From an uncultured Collinsella sp. (GTDB taxonomy: Bacteria; Actinomycetota; Coriobacteriia; Coriobacteriales; Coriobacteriaceae), in contig CATYVQ010000012.1 of assembly GCA_958413895.1 (NCBI GenBank), positions 1 to 64,000 of the forward strand: a stretch of 64,000 nt of DNA, written 5' to 3'. A model generated the notes under the pieces. The model searched no databases. It saw nothing but the letters and a program-made list of their open reading frames with translations, and was not told where the DNA came from. Shown here one piece after another: positions 43,971 through 52,600 of the stretch (position 1 is the first letter of the stretch; each line of letters begins with the position of its first letter). A program made the position numbers and the translations under genes.

Positions 43971-44039
43971 TATCTCTCGTAATTATCTCTCATCTTACTG
44001 TTATCTCTCATATTAGAGATGAGTGAGAGACGAGAGATA
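43971..44039. promoter_or_regulatory. ATCTCTC box array, copy 1
   Basis: Three direct TATCTCTC boxes (43971, 43984, 44002) and three inverted boxes (AGAGAT near 44015, GAGAGAC at 44025, GAGAGATA at 44032). It lies 64 bases before the start of the AlbA_2 gene and can also fold into a hairpin. Confidence 0.8.
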
Positions 44040-44135
44040 AGATGTCTGCCATCTGTTTCATTTAAACATGTTTTTGCTGGTAGAACAATCGGTATTGAGA
44101 CAATACCATGATTACTTGTCTCTTTGCTGCTGGGC

Positions 44136-44204
44136 TATCTCTCATATTTATCTCTCGTCTTTCTGTTATCTCTCGTATTAGTGATGAGTGAGAGATGAGA
44201 GATA
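44136..44204. promoter_or_regulatory. ATCTCTC box array, copy 2
   Basis: Same 69-bp unit 165 bp from copy 1 with identical internal spacing (boxes at 44136, 44149, 44167 and 44197); by my count 62 of 69 bases agree. Sequence outside the units does not match. Confidence 0.8.
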
Positions 44205-44218
44205 CGTAAGTAATGCAT

Positions 44219-44362
44219 GAGCGTGGATTATTGGACGGTCGGAAAATGAGCGTGGATATTTGGACGGTTTTTGGGCTTTTGGCGGTCGATTTCGTCCGAA
44301 AATCCACTCTCATTTGGCGGGCGTCCGAATTTCCACGCTCGTGTGTCCGAAAATCCACGCTC
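44219..44362. repeat. Five copies of a 19-bp GAGCGTGGA motif, direct and inverted
   Basis: Copies at 44219-44237 and 44248-44266 (forward), 44293-44311, 44322-44340 and 44344-44362 (reverse). Consensus GAGCGTGGATTTTTGGACG. Forward copies and the first two reverse copies are spaced 29 bp. Two more copies lie at 54683 and 54712, again 29 bp apart. Confidence 0.85.
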
Positions 44363-44452
44363 ATCCGGCAGATTGGTCGAGGGCCCCATATGGGTATACT
44401 CTCGAGGATTCGACTCGATTCGCCCCCGCTGGGGCGTCAAAGGAGACTGCAT

Positions 44453-47400
44453 ATGTCCACCACCTCAACCGACCCGCGCGCCGCTGCTGCCGCGCTGCTG
44501 GTACCCGGTACCACCTGCCACGGCTTTGCCGTCGAGCGCTGCGAAACCGTGCCCGAGCTCGATTCGGACGCCTACGTGCTGCGCCACACTGCCTCGGGCG
44601 CTCGCCTGCTGTACCTGGCATGCGACGACGAAAACAAGGCCTTTGCCATTGGCTTTAAGACGCCGCCGGCCGATTCCACCGGAGTGTTCCATATTCTTGA
44701 ACACTCGGTGCTGTGCGGGTCGGCCAAGTTCCCCGTCAAGGAGCCGTTTGTCGATCTGATCAAGAGCTCCATGCAGACGTTCCTCAACGCCATGACCTAC
44801 CCCGACAAGACCATCTACCCCGTTGCCACCACCAACGAGCAGGACCTGTACAACCTGATGGACGTGTACCTGGATGCGGTGTTCAACCCGGCTATCTATA
44901 CCAAGCCCACCATTTTTGAGCAGGAGGGCTGGCACTACGAGCTGGACCTGCCGGAGAGCGTCGAGGGCGAGGGCGGCGACAGCTCCGCGAGCCTGCGCGA
45001 GGGCACGCTACGCCATAACGGCGTGGTGTTCAACGAGATGAAGGGCGCGCTGTCCGACCCCATGAGCGTGCTGGACGACGCCGTCAACGCCGCGCTCTAT
45101 CCCGACACCGCCTATGCGCACGAGAGCGGCGGCGACCCGCGCGCGATCCCTGCGCTCACCTACGAGCAGTTCCTGGATACGCACGCGCGCCACTACAATC
45201 CTTCCAACTCCTACATCACGCTCTACGGCGACCTGAACGTGGACCGCGCCCTGGCCTTTTTGGACGAGCGCTATCTGTCGCGGTCGAGTGCCGCGAGCCG
45301 CCGCATGGACGCTGCCGTCGCCGCCGGCGAGGACCCGTCCGCGCTGGCGCCCAATCCGCTGGACGTGCAGGCGCCTGTGACCTGCGAGTATAAGCGCGTC
45401 GAGATGGCCACCACGCCCGAGAACGCCCTGGTAGGCTTGGGTCTTGTGCTGGGCAGCGCGCTCGACCGCAAGCGCACGATCGCGGCGGACATCCTGTTCG
45501 AGGCGCTGCTGGGCTCCAACGAAGCACCAGTTAAGAAGGCTATTCTGGCCGCCGGCCTGGGCGGCAACGTAGTGAGCTACACCGCGGCCGAGTGTCTGCA
45601 GCCCTACGAGCTCATCATGCTGCAAAATGCGCAGCCCGGCGTGGCGCGCGAGCTGCGTCGCGTATTCCAGGACGCCTGCCGCGACCTGTGCGAGCACGGC
45701 GTTCCGCGCGAGCGCCTGGAGGCCATCATCAGCAGCAACGAGTACGACCTGCGCCAGCGCGACTATGGCATCGCCGACGGCGTGGCCATTGCGTGCGACG
45801 CGCTGAGCACCTGGCTCTACGATGACGACGCTGCGACGCTGGCGCTCAAGTATGGCCCGGTGTACGAGGAGCTGCGCGGCGAGCTGGACGGCAGCTACTT
45901 TGAGGACCTGCTGCGCGGGCTGGTGCTGCAGAACGATCACATGGCGCTGGTCGAGCTGGTGCCGGTGGATGCCACCGAGGGTTCGGAGGGTGCCGAGGCC
46001 GCCGAGCTGGCAGCCAAGCGCGATGCCATGACCGATGCCGAGCTGGCCGACGTGGTCGAGCGCACGGCCGTGCTGCGTGCCGCGCAGGAAGCCGAGGACA
46101 CGCCCGAGGACAGGGCCACGCTGCCGCGCCTGCGTGTATCCGATATTGGCGAGGCGCGCCCCGAGCCGCCGCTCGTTGTGGACACGACCGCGCCCATCCC
46201 CTGTCTGCGCCACGGCATCCCCACCAACCGCCTGGCCTACGCCATGCAGTACTTCGACCTGAGCTGCGTCGCATTTGAGGACCTGCCCTACGTGACGCTG
46301 CTCTGCCGTCTGCTCAAGCAGCTGCCCACGCGCGAGCATTCAGCCGAGGAACTCGACAACCTGCTCGCCGGCAAGCTGGGCTTTTTGAGCTTTACGACCG
46401 AGGTCATGACGCAGCCCGACGTGGACGGCGTGCGCCCCTACCTGCTGGTGAGCGCCGGCGCCCTGTCCGAGAAGATCGATGCGCTGGCGAGCCTGCCGCG
46501 CGAGGTGTGGTCGAGCACGGTATTGCTCGATGCTGACGCCGACCGCGTGCGCGACGTGCTCACGCAGATTCGCATTGGGCTTGAGCAGGGCTTTATCAAC
46601 AACGGACACTCAGCGGCGCTCGGTCGCGCGATGAGCTACAGCTCGCCTTCGGCCGTGGTACGCGAGCAGCTTTCGGGCGTGGACTTCTACCTGTTCCTGC
46701 GCAATCTGCTCGAGCACTTTGATGAGCGACTGGACGACCTGCGCGCCAAGCTTGCCGCACTGGCAGACCGCATCTTTGTGGCCGATGGCTGTATGGCGAG
46801 CTTTACCGGCAGCGATGAGGACTTTGACGCGTACTGGGACGCCGCGGGCAACCTGGGGCTGGCCGCTGGCGACGGCGCTGCCAGCGGCACACTCGTGGTG
46901 CCGGAGCCGCACGACCGTCACGAGGCTTTCGTCATCCCCAGCGACATCTGCTTTGCGGCGCGCGCGTGCGACCCGCGTCGCCTGGGCATTGACGTGACGG
47001 GCGCCTGGGCCGTGGCTGCCAATGCGCTCTCCTACGACTATCTGTGGAACGAAATCCGCGTGAAGGGCGGTGCGTACGGATGCGGATTCCGCGCGGCCGG
47101 CGAGCGCCAGGCGGCGTTCTACACCTACCGCGACCCGGCAATCGACCCTTCGATTGAGCGCGTGGCGCGCGCAGGCGAATGGCTCGGCAGCTTTGAGCCC
47201 GACGAGGCCGCCTTCGAGGGCTTTATCGTAAGCTGCGTGAGCGGCATGGATGCGCCGGTGAAGCCGTACGCGCTCACCAAGCGCCGCAACACGACTTACC
47301 TGGCCGGTCTCGATCCGCATGCACGCGAGGAGCGTCGCGCCCAGATGCTCGCGGCCACACCCACTGAGCTGCGCTCGCTCGGCGCCGACGTGACGCGCAT

Positions 47401-47491
47401 CGCAGCCGCGTCGCCCACCTGCGTCTTTGGCGGCCGCGACGTCATCGCCAAGAGCAACGCCGGCTTTAACGTCGTCGACCTGATGGGCTAG
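44453..47491 (+). CDS. M16C family zinc metallopeptidase (presequence-protease type)
   Basis: 1012 aa from the ATG behind AAAGGAG; the upstream frame runs through repeats. Inverted zinc motif HILEH at 80-84 with the downstream glutamate region, then the four-domain M16C layout: active N-terminal half, middle domains, and an inactive C-terminal half with RVKGGAYGCGFRA. No signal peptide: an intracellular protease that degrades peptides in its closed chamber. It has its own promoter region filled by repeats. Confidence 0.93.
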   Translation: MSTTSTDPRAAAAALLVPGTTCHGFAVERCETVPELDSDAYVLRHTASGARLLYLACDDENKAFAIGFKTPPADSTGVFHILEHSVLCGSAKFPVKEPFVDLIKSSMQTFLNAMTYPDKTIYPVATTNEQDLYNLMDVYLDAVFNPAIYTKPTIFEQEGWHYELDLPESVEGEGGDSSASLREGTLRHNGVVFNEMKGALSDPMSVLDDAVNAALYPDTAYAHESGGDPRAIPALTYEQFLDTHARHYNPSNSYITLYGDLNVDRALAFLDERYLSRSSAASRRMDAAVAAGEDPSALAPNPLDVQAPVTCEYKRVEMATTPENALVGLGLVLGSALDRKRTIAADILFEALLGSNEAPVKKAILAAGLGGNVVSYTAAECLQPYELIMLQNAQPGVARELRRVFQDACRDLCEHGVPRERLEAIISSNEYDLRQRDYGIADGVAIACDALSTWLYDDDAATLALKYGPVYEELRGELDGSYFEDLLRGLVLQNDHMALVELVPVDATEGSEGAEAAELAAKRDAMTDAELADVVERTAVLRAAQEAEDTPEDRATLPRLRVSDIGEARPEPPLVVDTTAPIPCLRHGIPTNRLAYAMQYFDLSCVAFEDLPYVTLLCRLLKQLPTREHSAEELDNLLAGKLGFLSFTTEVMTQPDVDGVRPYLLVSAGALSEKIDALASLPREVWSSTVLLDADADRVRDVLTQIRIGLEQGFINNGHSAALGRAMSYSSPSAVVREQLSGVDFYLFLRNLLEHFDERLDDLRAKLAALADRIFVADGCMASFTGSDEDFDAYWDAAGNLGLAAGDGAASGTLVVPEPHDRHEAFVIPSDICFAARACDPRRLGIDVTGAWAVAANALSYDYLWNEIRVKGGAYGCGFRAAGERQAAFYTYRDPAIDPSIERVARAGEWLGSFEPDEAAFEGFIVSCVSGMDAPVKPYALTKRRNTTYLAGLDPHAREERRAQMLAATPTELRSLGADVTRIAAASPTCVFGGRDVIAKSNAGFNVVDLMG

Positions 47492-47499
47492 CGCACGGC

Positions 47500-47541
47500 A
47501 AAGGTAGATTTTTGGGACATGCCCGAAAATCTACCTTTTTT
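47500..47541 (+). terminator. Terminator after the M16C gene
   Basis: AAAGGTAGATTTTTGGG pairs with CCCGAAAATCTACCTTTTT around ACATG: a strong, near-perfect hairpin ending in T. Confidence 0.9.
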
Positions 47542-47575
47542 CTGCGGTTTGAGCGGGGCGGCGCAGCCCACCGCG

Positions 47576-47727
47576 GCGGTTTGTCTCAATCTGTAACATC
47601 TAGACGGCAATATCGGCTCCAGATGTTACAGGTCGAGACGTTCCCAAACGGCACCAGTTCTTTATCTCAATCTGTAACAACTAGGTCCAATTTTGCCGAG
47701 TTACTGTTACAGATCGAGACAAACCGC
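47576..47727. repeat. Composite palindrome with two TCTCAATCTGTAACA hairpins
   Basis: Hairpin 1 spans 47583-47639 and hairpin 2 spans 47664-47720. Each pairs a TCTCAATCTGTAACA arm with its reverse complement. In addition GCGGTTTGTCTC (47576) and GAGACAAACCGC (47716) pair exactly, so the 152 bp form one large inverted structure. No gene overlaps it. Confidence 0.8.
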
Positions 47728-47753
47728 TGCAGACGCCCATCACAGCACAGGCC

Positions 47754-47791
47754 ACCACGAAGGTGCATGTGTCCCCTTCGTGGTTGTTTTT
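47754..47791 (+). terminator. Terminator-like hairpin upstream of the cyclo-ligase gene
   Basis: CCACGAAGG/CCTTCGTGG followed by TTGTTTTTGCT. Since the M16C gene already has a terminator 250 bp earlier, this one may act as a leader attenuator for the next gene. Confidence 0.6.
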
Positions 47792-47799
47792 GCTGTTTG

Positions 47800-47846
47800 C
47801 CCAGATAAAACCTGCCAGAATAAACCTGTCCCTTTTTGGTAGGTTT
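47800..47846 (+). repeat. CCAGATAAAACCTGCC repeat, copy 1
   Basis: A 47-bp element whose ends AAACCTGCCA and TGGTAGGTTT are inverted. Relatives lie at 55705-55754 (reverse), 57011-57059 (forward) and 57691-57735 (reverse). Confidence 0.8.
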
Positions 47847-47862
47847 GGGAGAGGGAGCTGGG

Positions 47863-48459
47863 ATGGATAAGGCTGAGTTGCGACGGGCGGTGATTGCTCG
47901 GCGCGATGCTCTTGATTTGGACTTGTGCGCGGCGAAGTCTGCCGCTATCTGTGCGCGGCTGATTGAGCTGCTGGGCCGCTTGGATGCCGCGGCGCCGCAC
48001 ACCGTTGCCATCTATGCCGCGATGGGTTCCGAGGTCGACCCAGCCGCGTTTGCCGCTGCGGCCGTCAAACGCGGCTGGCGCGTGGCCTATCCGTGCATGC
48101 TCTCGGCAATTGATGCCGCAGCTTGTGGCCAGCGCATGTGCATGCGGGCAGTTGCTGTCGACGATGCGTCCGCGGCTCCGTTTATCGCCCACCCCACGCG
48201 GACCTTTGCGGCTACGGACATCGACAGCAGCCGCTTCCCTATCGTGCCTGCCGAAGCTCTCGACATGATCGTCGTGCCGCTCGTAGCATTCGACCGCGCC
48301 GGCGCGCGCCTGGGCTACGGCGGCGGCTGCTATGACCGCTACCTGCCCACGCTCTCGCCCGCATGCCAAATCATCGGCATCGCCTTTGACGAGCAGCGTG
48401 TCGACCACGTTCCCACCGACGCCCACGACCTGCCGCTACCCCACATCATCAGCGCCTAA
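47863..48459 (+). CDS. 5-formyltetrahydrofolate cyclo-ligase
   Basis: 198 aa from the ATG after GAGAGGGAG. It converts 5-formyl-THF to 5,10-methenyl-THF with ATP. The N-terminal RRAVIARRDAL, the MGSEVD segment, and the C-terminal GARLGYGGGCYDRYLP loop that binds ATP and folate are all typical. Normal length. Confidence 0.93.
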   Translation: MDKAELRRAVIARRDALDLDLCAAKSAAICARLIELLGRLDAAAPHTVAIYAAMGSEVDPAAFAAAAVKRGWRVAYPCMLSAIDAAACGQRMCMRAVAVDDASAAPFIAHPTRTFAATDIDSSRFPIVPAEALDMIVVPLVAFDRAGARLGYGGGCYDRYLPTLSPACQIIGIAFDEQRVDHVPTDAHDLPLPHIISA

Positions 48460-48482
48460 CGGCCGGCGCGCCTCCCGACGGC

Positions 48483-49409
48483 CTAGTGCTCCTCGCCGGC
48501 GCGGGCCAGGTCGTAGGGCGTGGTCTGGTAGACGTAGTAGTTGAGCCAGTTGGTGTAGAACAGCTGAGCCTGGCTGCGCCAGACGTTGCGCGGCTCGGCG
48601 GTGGGGTCGTCGTTCGGGAAGTAATGCGCCGGCACCTGAGGGTTGAGCCCGCGCTTAACGTCGCGCTCGTACTCCAGACGCAACGTGTCGGTATCGTACT
48701 CGGGGTGGCCAAATACAAAGAAGCGGCGGCTGTCGGTCGACTTGACGATGTACAGGCCCACCTCGTCGGACACGGCCACGACCTCAAGCTGCGGCTCGGC
48801 CTCCACGTCCTCGCGGCGCACATCGGTGTTGCGCGAATGCACGGCATAGAAACGGTCGTCGAAGCCGCGGACCAGCGGGCTTTGCGGCTTCACCAGATAA
48901 TGCTCGAACACGCCGCTCGCCTTTGCCGGCAGGTCGTGCTTCTGGATACCGTAATGATGGTACAGACCGGCCTGCGCGCCCCAACAAATGTGCAGCGTAG
49001 AGTGCACGTGCGTGGTGGACCAATCCATGATCTGGCAGAGCTCGGGCCAGTAGTCGACCTCCTCGAACGGCATCTGCTCCACCGGCGCGCCCGTGATGAT
49101 CAGGCCGTCGTAGTGGATGTCGCGGATGTCGTCGAACGTGCGGTAAAACGTCTCCAAGTGGCCGGCGCTCACGTGCGTAGCCTCGTGCGTTTTGGTGCGC
49201 AGCAGGTCCACCTCCACCTGCAGCGGCGTGTTGGAGAGCTTGCGCATAATTTGCGTCTCGGTGGCGATCTTGGTGGGCATGAGGTTGAGGATGAGCACGC
49301 GCAGCGGACGGATGTCCTGGTGCAGCGCGCGGTACTCGGTCATGACAAAGATGTTCTCGCTCTCGAGCTGCGCGGCGGCAGGGAGGGCGTCGGGGATGCG
49401 AATGGGCAT
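48483..49409 (-). CDS. metA: Homoserine O-acetyltransferase (MetA type)
   Basis: 308 aa. First committed step of methionine synthesis: acyl transfer to homoserine. Catalytic cysteine C142 in HICWGAQ, and the GAPVEQMPFEEVDYW segment. Residue 111 is Glu; in this family Glu at that place selects acetyl-CoA whereas Gly selects succinyl-CoA, so the enzyme probably makes O-acetylhomoserine in spite of being MetA-like. AAGGAG precedes the ATG. Confidence 0.93.
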   Translation of the reverse strand: MPIRIPDALPAAAQLESENIFVMTEYRALHQDIRPLRVLILNLMPTKIATETQIMRKLSNTPLQVEVDLLRTKTHEATHVSAGHLETFYRTFDDIRDIHYDGLIITGAPVEQMPFEEVDYWPELCQIMDWSTTHVHSTLHICWGAQAGLYHHYGIQKHDLPAKASGVFEHYLVKPQSPLVRGFDDRFYAVHSRNTDVRREDVEAEPQLEVVAVSDEVGLYIVKSTDSRRFFVFGHPEYDTDTLRLEYERDVKRGLNPQVPAHYFPNDDPTAEPRNVWRSQAQLFYTNWLNYYVYQTTPYDLARAGEEH

Positions 49410-49619
49410 GGATGCTCCTTACGAGTCAGTTGCAGCTATGGTACAACGAGCGGCCCCATCCGCGCGAGCATATCGCCCAGCGATGCCGTCAGCGGCCCAA
49501 ATCACTCCAAAAGTAGAGATTAAGGCATGCCCAAAAATCTATGGCGCTTTAGCCTAGCAAAGTGGCAGCAGGACGCTACAATGATTCGACGCGAAAAACT
49601 CGGCCGAAAGGATACATAT

Positions 49620-50597
49620 ATGTACCAGACGCGTAAGATCGGTGTGGTCGGCCAGGGCCACGTAGGAGCACATGTTGCCAACAGTCTGCTCATGCAGGGC
49701 ATTGCCGATGAGCTGTACCTGTGCGATATCAACCAGGCCAAGGTGACGTCCGAGGTCCAGGACCTGCGCGACTCCCTTTCGTTTGTCCCATACAACACCA
49801 AGATCGTCAACTGCTACGACCACTACGAGGAGCTTGCCTGCTGCGACGTCATCGTCAACGCCGCCGGCAAGGTCGCGCTGGCCGCCGGCAACCGCGACGG
49901 CGAGCTGTTCTTTACCACCGACGCCGCCCGCACCTTTGCCAAGCGCATCGTCGACGCCGGCTTTGATGGCATCTTCGTGAGCATCTCCAACCCCTGCGAC
50001 GTCGTGTGCACCGAGCTGTGGCACCTGACCGGCTACGATCCCAAGAAGATCATCGGCTCGGGCTGCGGCCTGGACTCCGCCCGCCTGCGCACCGAGATCT
50101 CCAAGAAGGTCGGCGTGAGCCCCAAGTCCATCGACGCCTACATGATCGGCGAGCACGGCTTTAGCCAGCTTGCCGCCTTTAAGGCCGCAACCATCGCCGG
50201 CAAGAGCCTCAACGAGCTCCAGGCCGAGAACCCCGACAAGTACGCCTTCGACCACATGGAGGTCGAGGAGCTCGCGCGCAAGGGCGGCTATGTGACCTAC
50301 CAGGGCAAACAATGCACCGAGTACGCCGTCGCCAACTCCGCCGCGCGCGTCTGCGCCGCCGTGCTGCACAACGAGCACGCCGCGCTTTCCGCTTCCACGC
50401 TCATGACCGGCCAGTATGGCGAGGAGGGCATCTTTACCTCCCTGCCGTGCGTGATCGGCGCCGAGGGCGTCGAGGAGGTCTACACGCTCGACCTGTCCGA
50501 GTACGAGCTCGAGGGCTTCCATAAGAGCTGCCAGCACATCCGCGACAACATCGCCCAGCTCGACTGGTGGGACGCCGAGGCCTACGACGCCAAGTAA
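49620..50597 (+). CDS. L-lactate / L-2-hydroxyisocaproate dehydrogenase family protein
   Basis: 325 aa from the ATG after GAAAGGAT. N-terminal NAD-binding GVVGQGHVGAHV; LCDINQAKV; catalytic His in IGEHGFSQ; DSARLRTEI. The mobile substrate loop (NAAGKVALAAGNRDGEL) lacks the Gln-x-x-Gly-x-x-Arg arrangement of true lactate dehydrogenases and is closer to L-2-hydroxyisocaproate dehydrogenases, so a broader or different 2-oxoacid is likely. It may serve NADH reoxidation in fermentation. Confidence 0.85.
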   Translation: MYQTRKIGVVGQGHVGAHVANSLLMQGIADELYLCDINQAKVTSEVQDLRDSLSFVPYNTKIVNCYDHYEELACCDVIVNAAGKVALAAGNRDGELFFTTDAARTFAKRIVDAGFDGIFVSISNPCDVVCTELWHLTGYDPKKIIGSGCGLDSARLRTEISKKVGVSPKSIDAYMIGEHGFSQLAAFKAATIAGKSLNELQAENPDKYAFDHMEVEELARKGGYVTYQGKQCTEYAVANSAARVCAAVLHNEHAALSASTLMTGQYGEEGIFTSLPCVIGAEGVEEVYTLDLSEYELEGFHKSCQHIRDNIAQLDWWDAEAYDAK

Positions 50598-50638
50598 GCG
50601 TCGGTTGCCGCGACACCTCGCTCATACGGACGCCATGC

Positions 50639-50680
50639 AAAGCGGGCCGTGCCGGAAATCCCTGGCACGGCCCGCTTTTT
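50639..50680 (+). terminator. Terminator after the hydroxyacid dehydrogenase gene
   Basis: AAAGCGGGCCGTGCC pairs with GGCACGGCCCGCTTTTT, 13-15 bp. A strong terminator that may also stop the convergent SIS gene. Confidence 0.92.
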
Positions 50681-50729
50681 GACTCACACGACACGCTTGC
50701 GAATCGAAGGTAAATACTTTTCCCGTTAC

Positions 50730-51698
50730 CTAGTACTGCTCGATGCCCATGTAGCGACGAATCTCGGGGCTGTGATCGAACACCTTGCCGCGGGCGGCGC
50801 GCAGCTCGCAGCTCATGTTGTAGAAGAAGATCGGCTCCAGGAACGAACGCACGCTGGCAGGCACTTCACCCACGCCGTACTCGAGCGCATCGAGCACCAT
50901 GACTGTATCGGTGTGCGTGTTGAGGAACGCAAGAGCGCGCTCCTCCATGGGGCGGCACTCGCCCGATCCGAGCTGCACAAAGTAGAACACGCCGGGCTCG
51001 GTGGCTTCGAACGGGCCGTGGAAGTACTCGCCGGAGTGGATGTAGCAGCAGTGCTGCCACTGCATCTCCATGAGCGAGCAGATCGCCATGGCATAGGTCT
51101 GGCTAAAGTTGGGGCCGGAGCCCAGAATATAGAAGAACTTGTGCTGCTGGCAGAGCTCGGCAAAGCGGGCGCCCAGCTCGGCGTTGACCTTCTCACGGGC
51201 GGCGGGCAGCAGCGCATCCATCTGCTTGAGGCCCTCATACATGTCGGCGAGTGCCTCGTAGCCTTCCTGCTGGTCGAGCAACTCGGCGGCGATCAGAGCG
51301 CCGATGCCCTGCGGCACCTCAGCCTGCGACACACCCTCACCCCACGGATAGACCCAGGTAGTCCACTTGCCGTTGTCGATCTTTGAGCCCTCGCAGTTGG
51401 TAAGGGCAATGACCTCGGCACCGGCGGCCAGCGCCACCTCGCAGCCGTCGACGACCTCCTGCGTGTTGCCGCTGTGGCTGCAGGCGATGACGAGCGACTT
51501 CTCGCCAAGACTCTCGGGAGCCATCAGGCAAAACTCGCGTGCCGTGTAGACCGTCGAGGTAAACGTGGTGGCCTCACGCTTGAGCAGCTCGTTGGCCGGC
51601 ATGAGATCGATCATCGAACCGCCGCAAGCGATCCAAAAGACGTTCTCGATCTTGCCCTTGCGCTCGATGATTTCCTGAACCAGATCATGTGCGTTCAT
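50730..51698 (-). CDS. SIS domain sugar-phosphate enzyme (FrlB/AgaS-like), copy 1
   Basis: 322 aa, two SIS domains. Sugar-phosphate site in the first: ACGGSMIDL and SHSGNTQEV. The second holds GSGPNFSQTYAMA and HSGEYFHGPFEAT, a signature shared with fructoselysine-6-phosphate deglycases. It is paralogous to the SIS protein at 57837-58820 (GEYFHGPFE and the RRYM end agree). It probably splits or isomerises a sugar-6-phosphate conjugate. AAGGAGG precedes the ATG. The gntR gene upstream with two boxes between suggests local control. Confidence 0.83.
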   Translation of the reverse strand: MNAHDLVQEIIERKGKIENVFWIACGGSMIDLMPANELLKREATTFTSTVYTAREFCLMAPESLGEKSLVIACSHSGNTQEVVDGCEVALAAGAEVIALTNCEGSKIDNGKWTTWVYPWGEGVSQAEVPQGIGALIAAELLDQQEGYEALADMYEGLKQMDALLPAAREKVNAELGARFAELCQQHKFFYILGSGPNFSQTYAMAICSLMEMQWQHCCYIHSGEYFHGPFEATEPGVFYFVQLGSGECRPMEERALAFLNTHTDTVMVLDALEYGVGEVPASVRSFLEPIFFYNMSCELRAARGKVFDHSPEIRRYMGIEQY

Positions 51699-51754
51699 GC
51701 TGATGCTCCTCCTTGTGGGGCGGCTTTGAACGACGACAGCTCGTACCTGCTGTC

Positions 51755-51833
51755 GTTCTATGTTGTCCTATTTATAGCACGTGTAACAACGCCCGTGAAG
51801 CCATCTCAGCAAATTTGTTCTATGTTGTTCTAT
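51755..51833. promoter_or_regulatory. Two candidate operators of GntR1
   Basis: GTTCTATGTTGTCCTAT at 51755-51771 and GTTCTATGTTGTTCTAT at 51817-51833 differ at one base. They lie between gntR1 and the SIS gene it probably controls. Confidence 0.6.
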
Positions 51834-51842
51834 CTGTGGACG

Positions 51843-52598
51843 TTAGATGTCGAAGACGTAGCGCGAGCCCACGATCTTTTGGCGGCCGAGCAGTAGAGGG
51901 CGCCCGCCGGCGTCGGTAAAGTAGGCCTCCATATAGAAGAGCGGCTCGCCGACCGGCACCTCCAGCAGCGGGGCCGTCTGAGCATCGGCAAGCGCAATCT
52001 CCACGGTGCAAGGGTCGGACTTGAGCGGTGCGCGGCCCGAATGCTCGGCAACGAGCGCAAAGATCGAGTTATCGGCGAGGTCCTTGTCGGCAAGTGTCTG
52101 CAGATAGGGATGGTCAGCCAGCACAAAGGCGTTGTTCTCGAGCATGACGGGCACGCCGTCTGCCGTGCGCACGCGCTCGACAACGATGAGCTCGCAGCCG
52201 GGTTCCACCCCAAAAAACGCCGCGTCCTCGCGCGTCGCCGCAACCACCGTGCGCGACACCAGGCGTGCTCCGGCCACCATGTCGTTGGCAGCGCAACCCT
52301 CGGAAAAGCTCTGAACGTCACCCTTCTGGACAATCTTGCGCTTGAGCTTGGGCGCGCACACGAACGTGCCCCTCCCCTGCTGGCGGTTGAGATACCCCGC
52401 GTGCGACAGCTCCTCGATGGCGCGGCGCACGGTGATGCGTCCCACGCCGTAGTACTTCGCAAGCTCCATCTCGGAAGGAATGCGCGAGCCGGATGCGTAC
52501 ACGCCACGCGCGATCTCGCCCTTTAGGTCGTCCATGACCTGCTGGTACAGCGGCACGGCGGGCACGTCAGTGCGGTCGGTTTTATCGTCGAATGCCAT
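51843..52598 (-). CDS. GntR family regulator with UTRA domain (GntR1)
   Basis: 251 aa. N-terminal winged helix (PLYQQVMDDLKGEIARGVY, GRITVRRAIEELSHAGYL) and C-terminal UTRA effector domain (FFGVEPGCELIVVERVRTADGVP). HutC-type regulators bind phosphorylated sugars or amines and usually repress neighbouring uptake or catabolic genes. The start is 2 bases after the recQ stop, with GATGGAG inside the recQ end, so it is cotranscribed with recQ. Confidence 0.9.
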   Translation of the reverse strand: MAFDDKTDRTDVPAVPLYQQVMDDLKGEIARGVYASGSRIPSEMELAKYYGVGRITVRRAIEELSHAGYLNRQQGRGTFVCAPKLKRKIVQKGDVQSFSEGCAANDMVAGARLVSRTVVAATREDAAFFGVEPGCELIVVERVRTADGVPVMLENNAFVLADHPYLQTLADKDLADNSIFALVAEHSGRAPLKSDPCTVEIALADAQTAPLLEVPVGEPLFYMEAYFTDAGGRPLLLGRQKIVGSRYVFDI

Positions 52599-52600
52599 CG

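Noticed and set aside
44213..44452. An 80-residue N-terminal extension of the M16C peptidase
   Set aside because: This frame translates the GAGCGTGGA repeats; a good ribosome site stands before the ATG at 44453.
49511..49544. A GTAGAGATT...AAAATCTA stretch like the terminator at 47500
   Set aside because: The arms pair poorly and there is no T run; it may be a decayed copy but I cannot support it as a feature.
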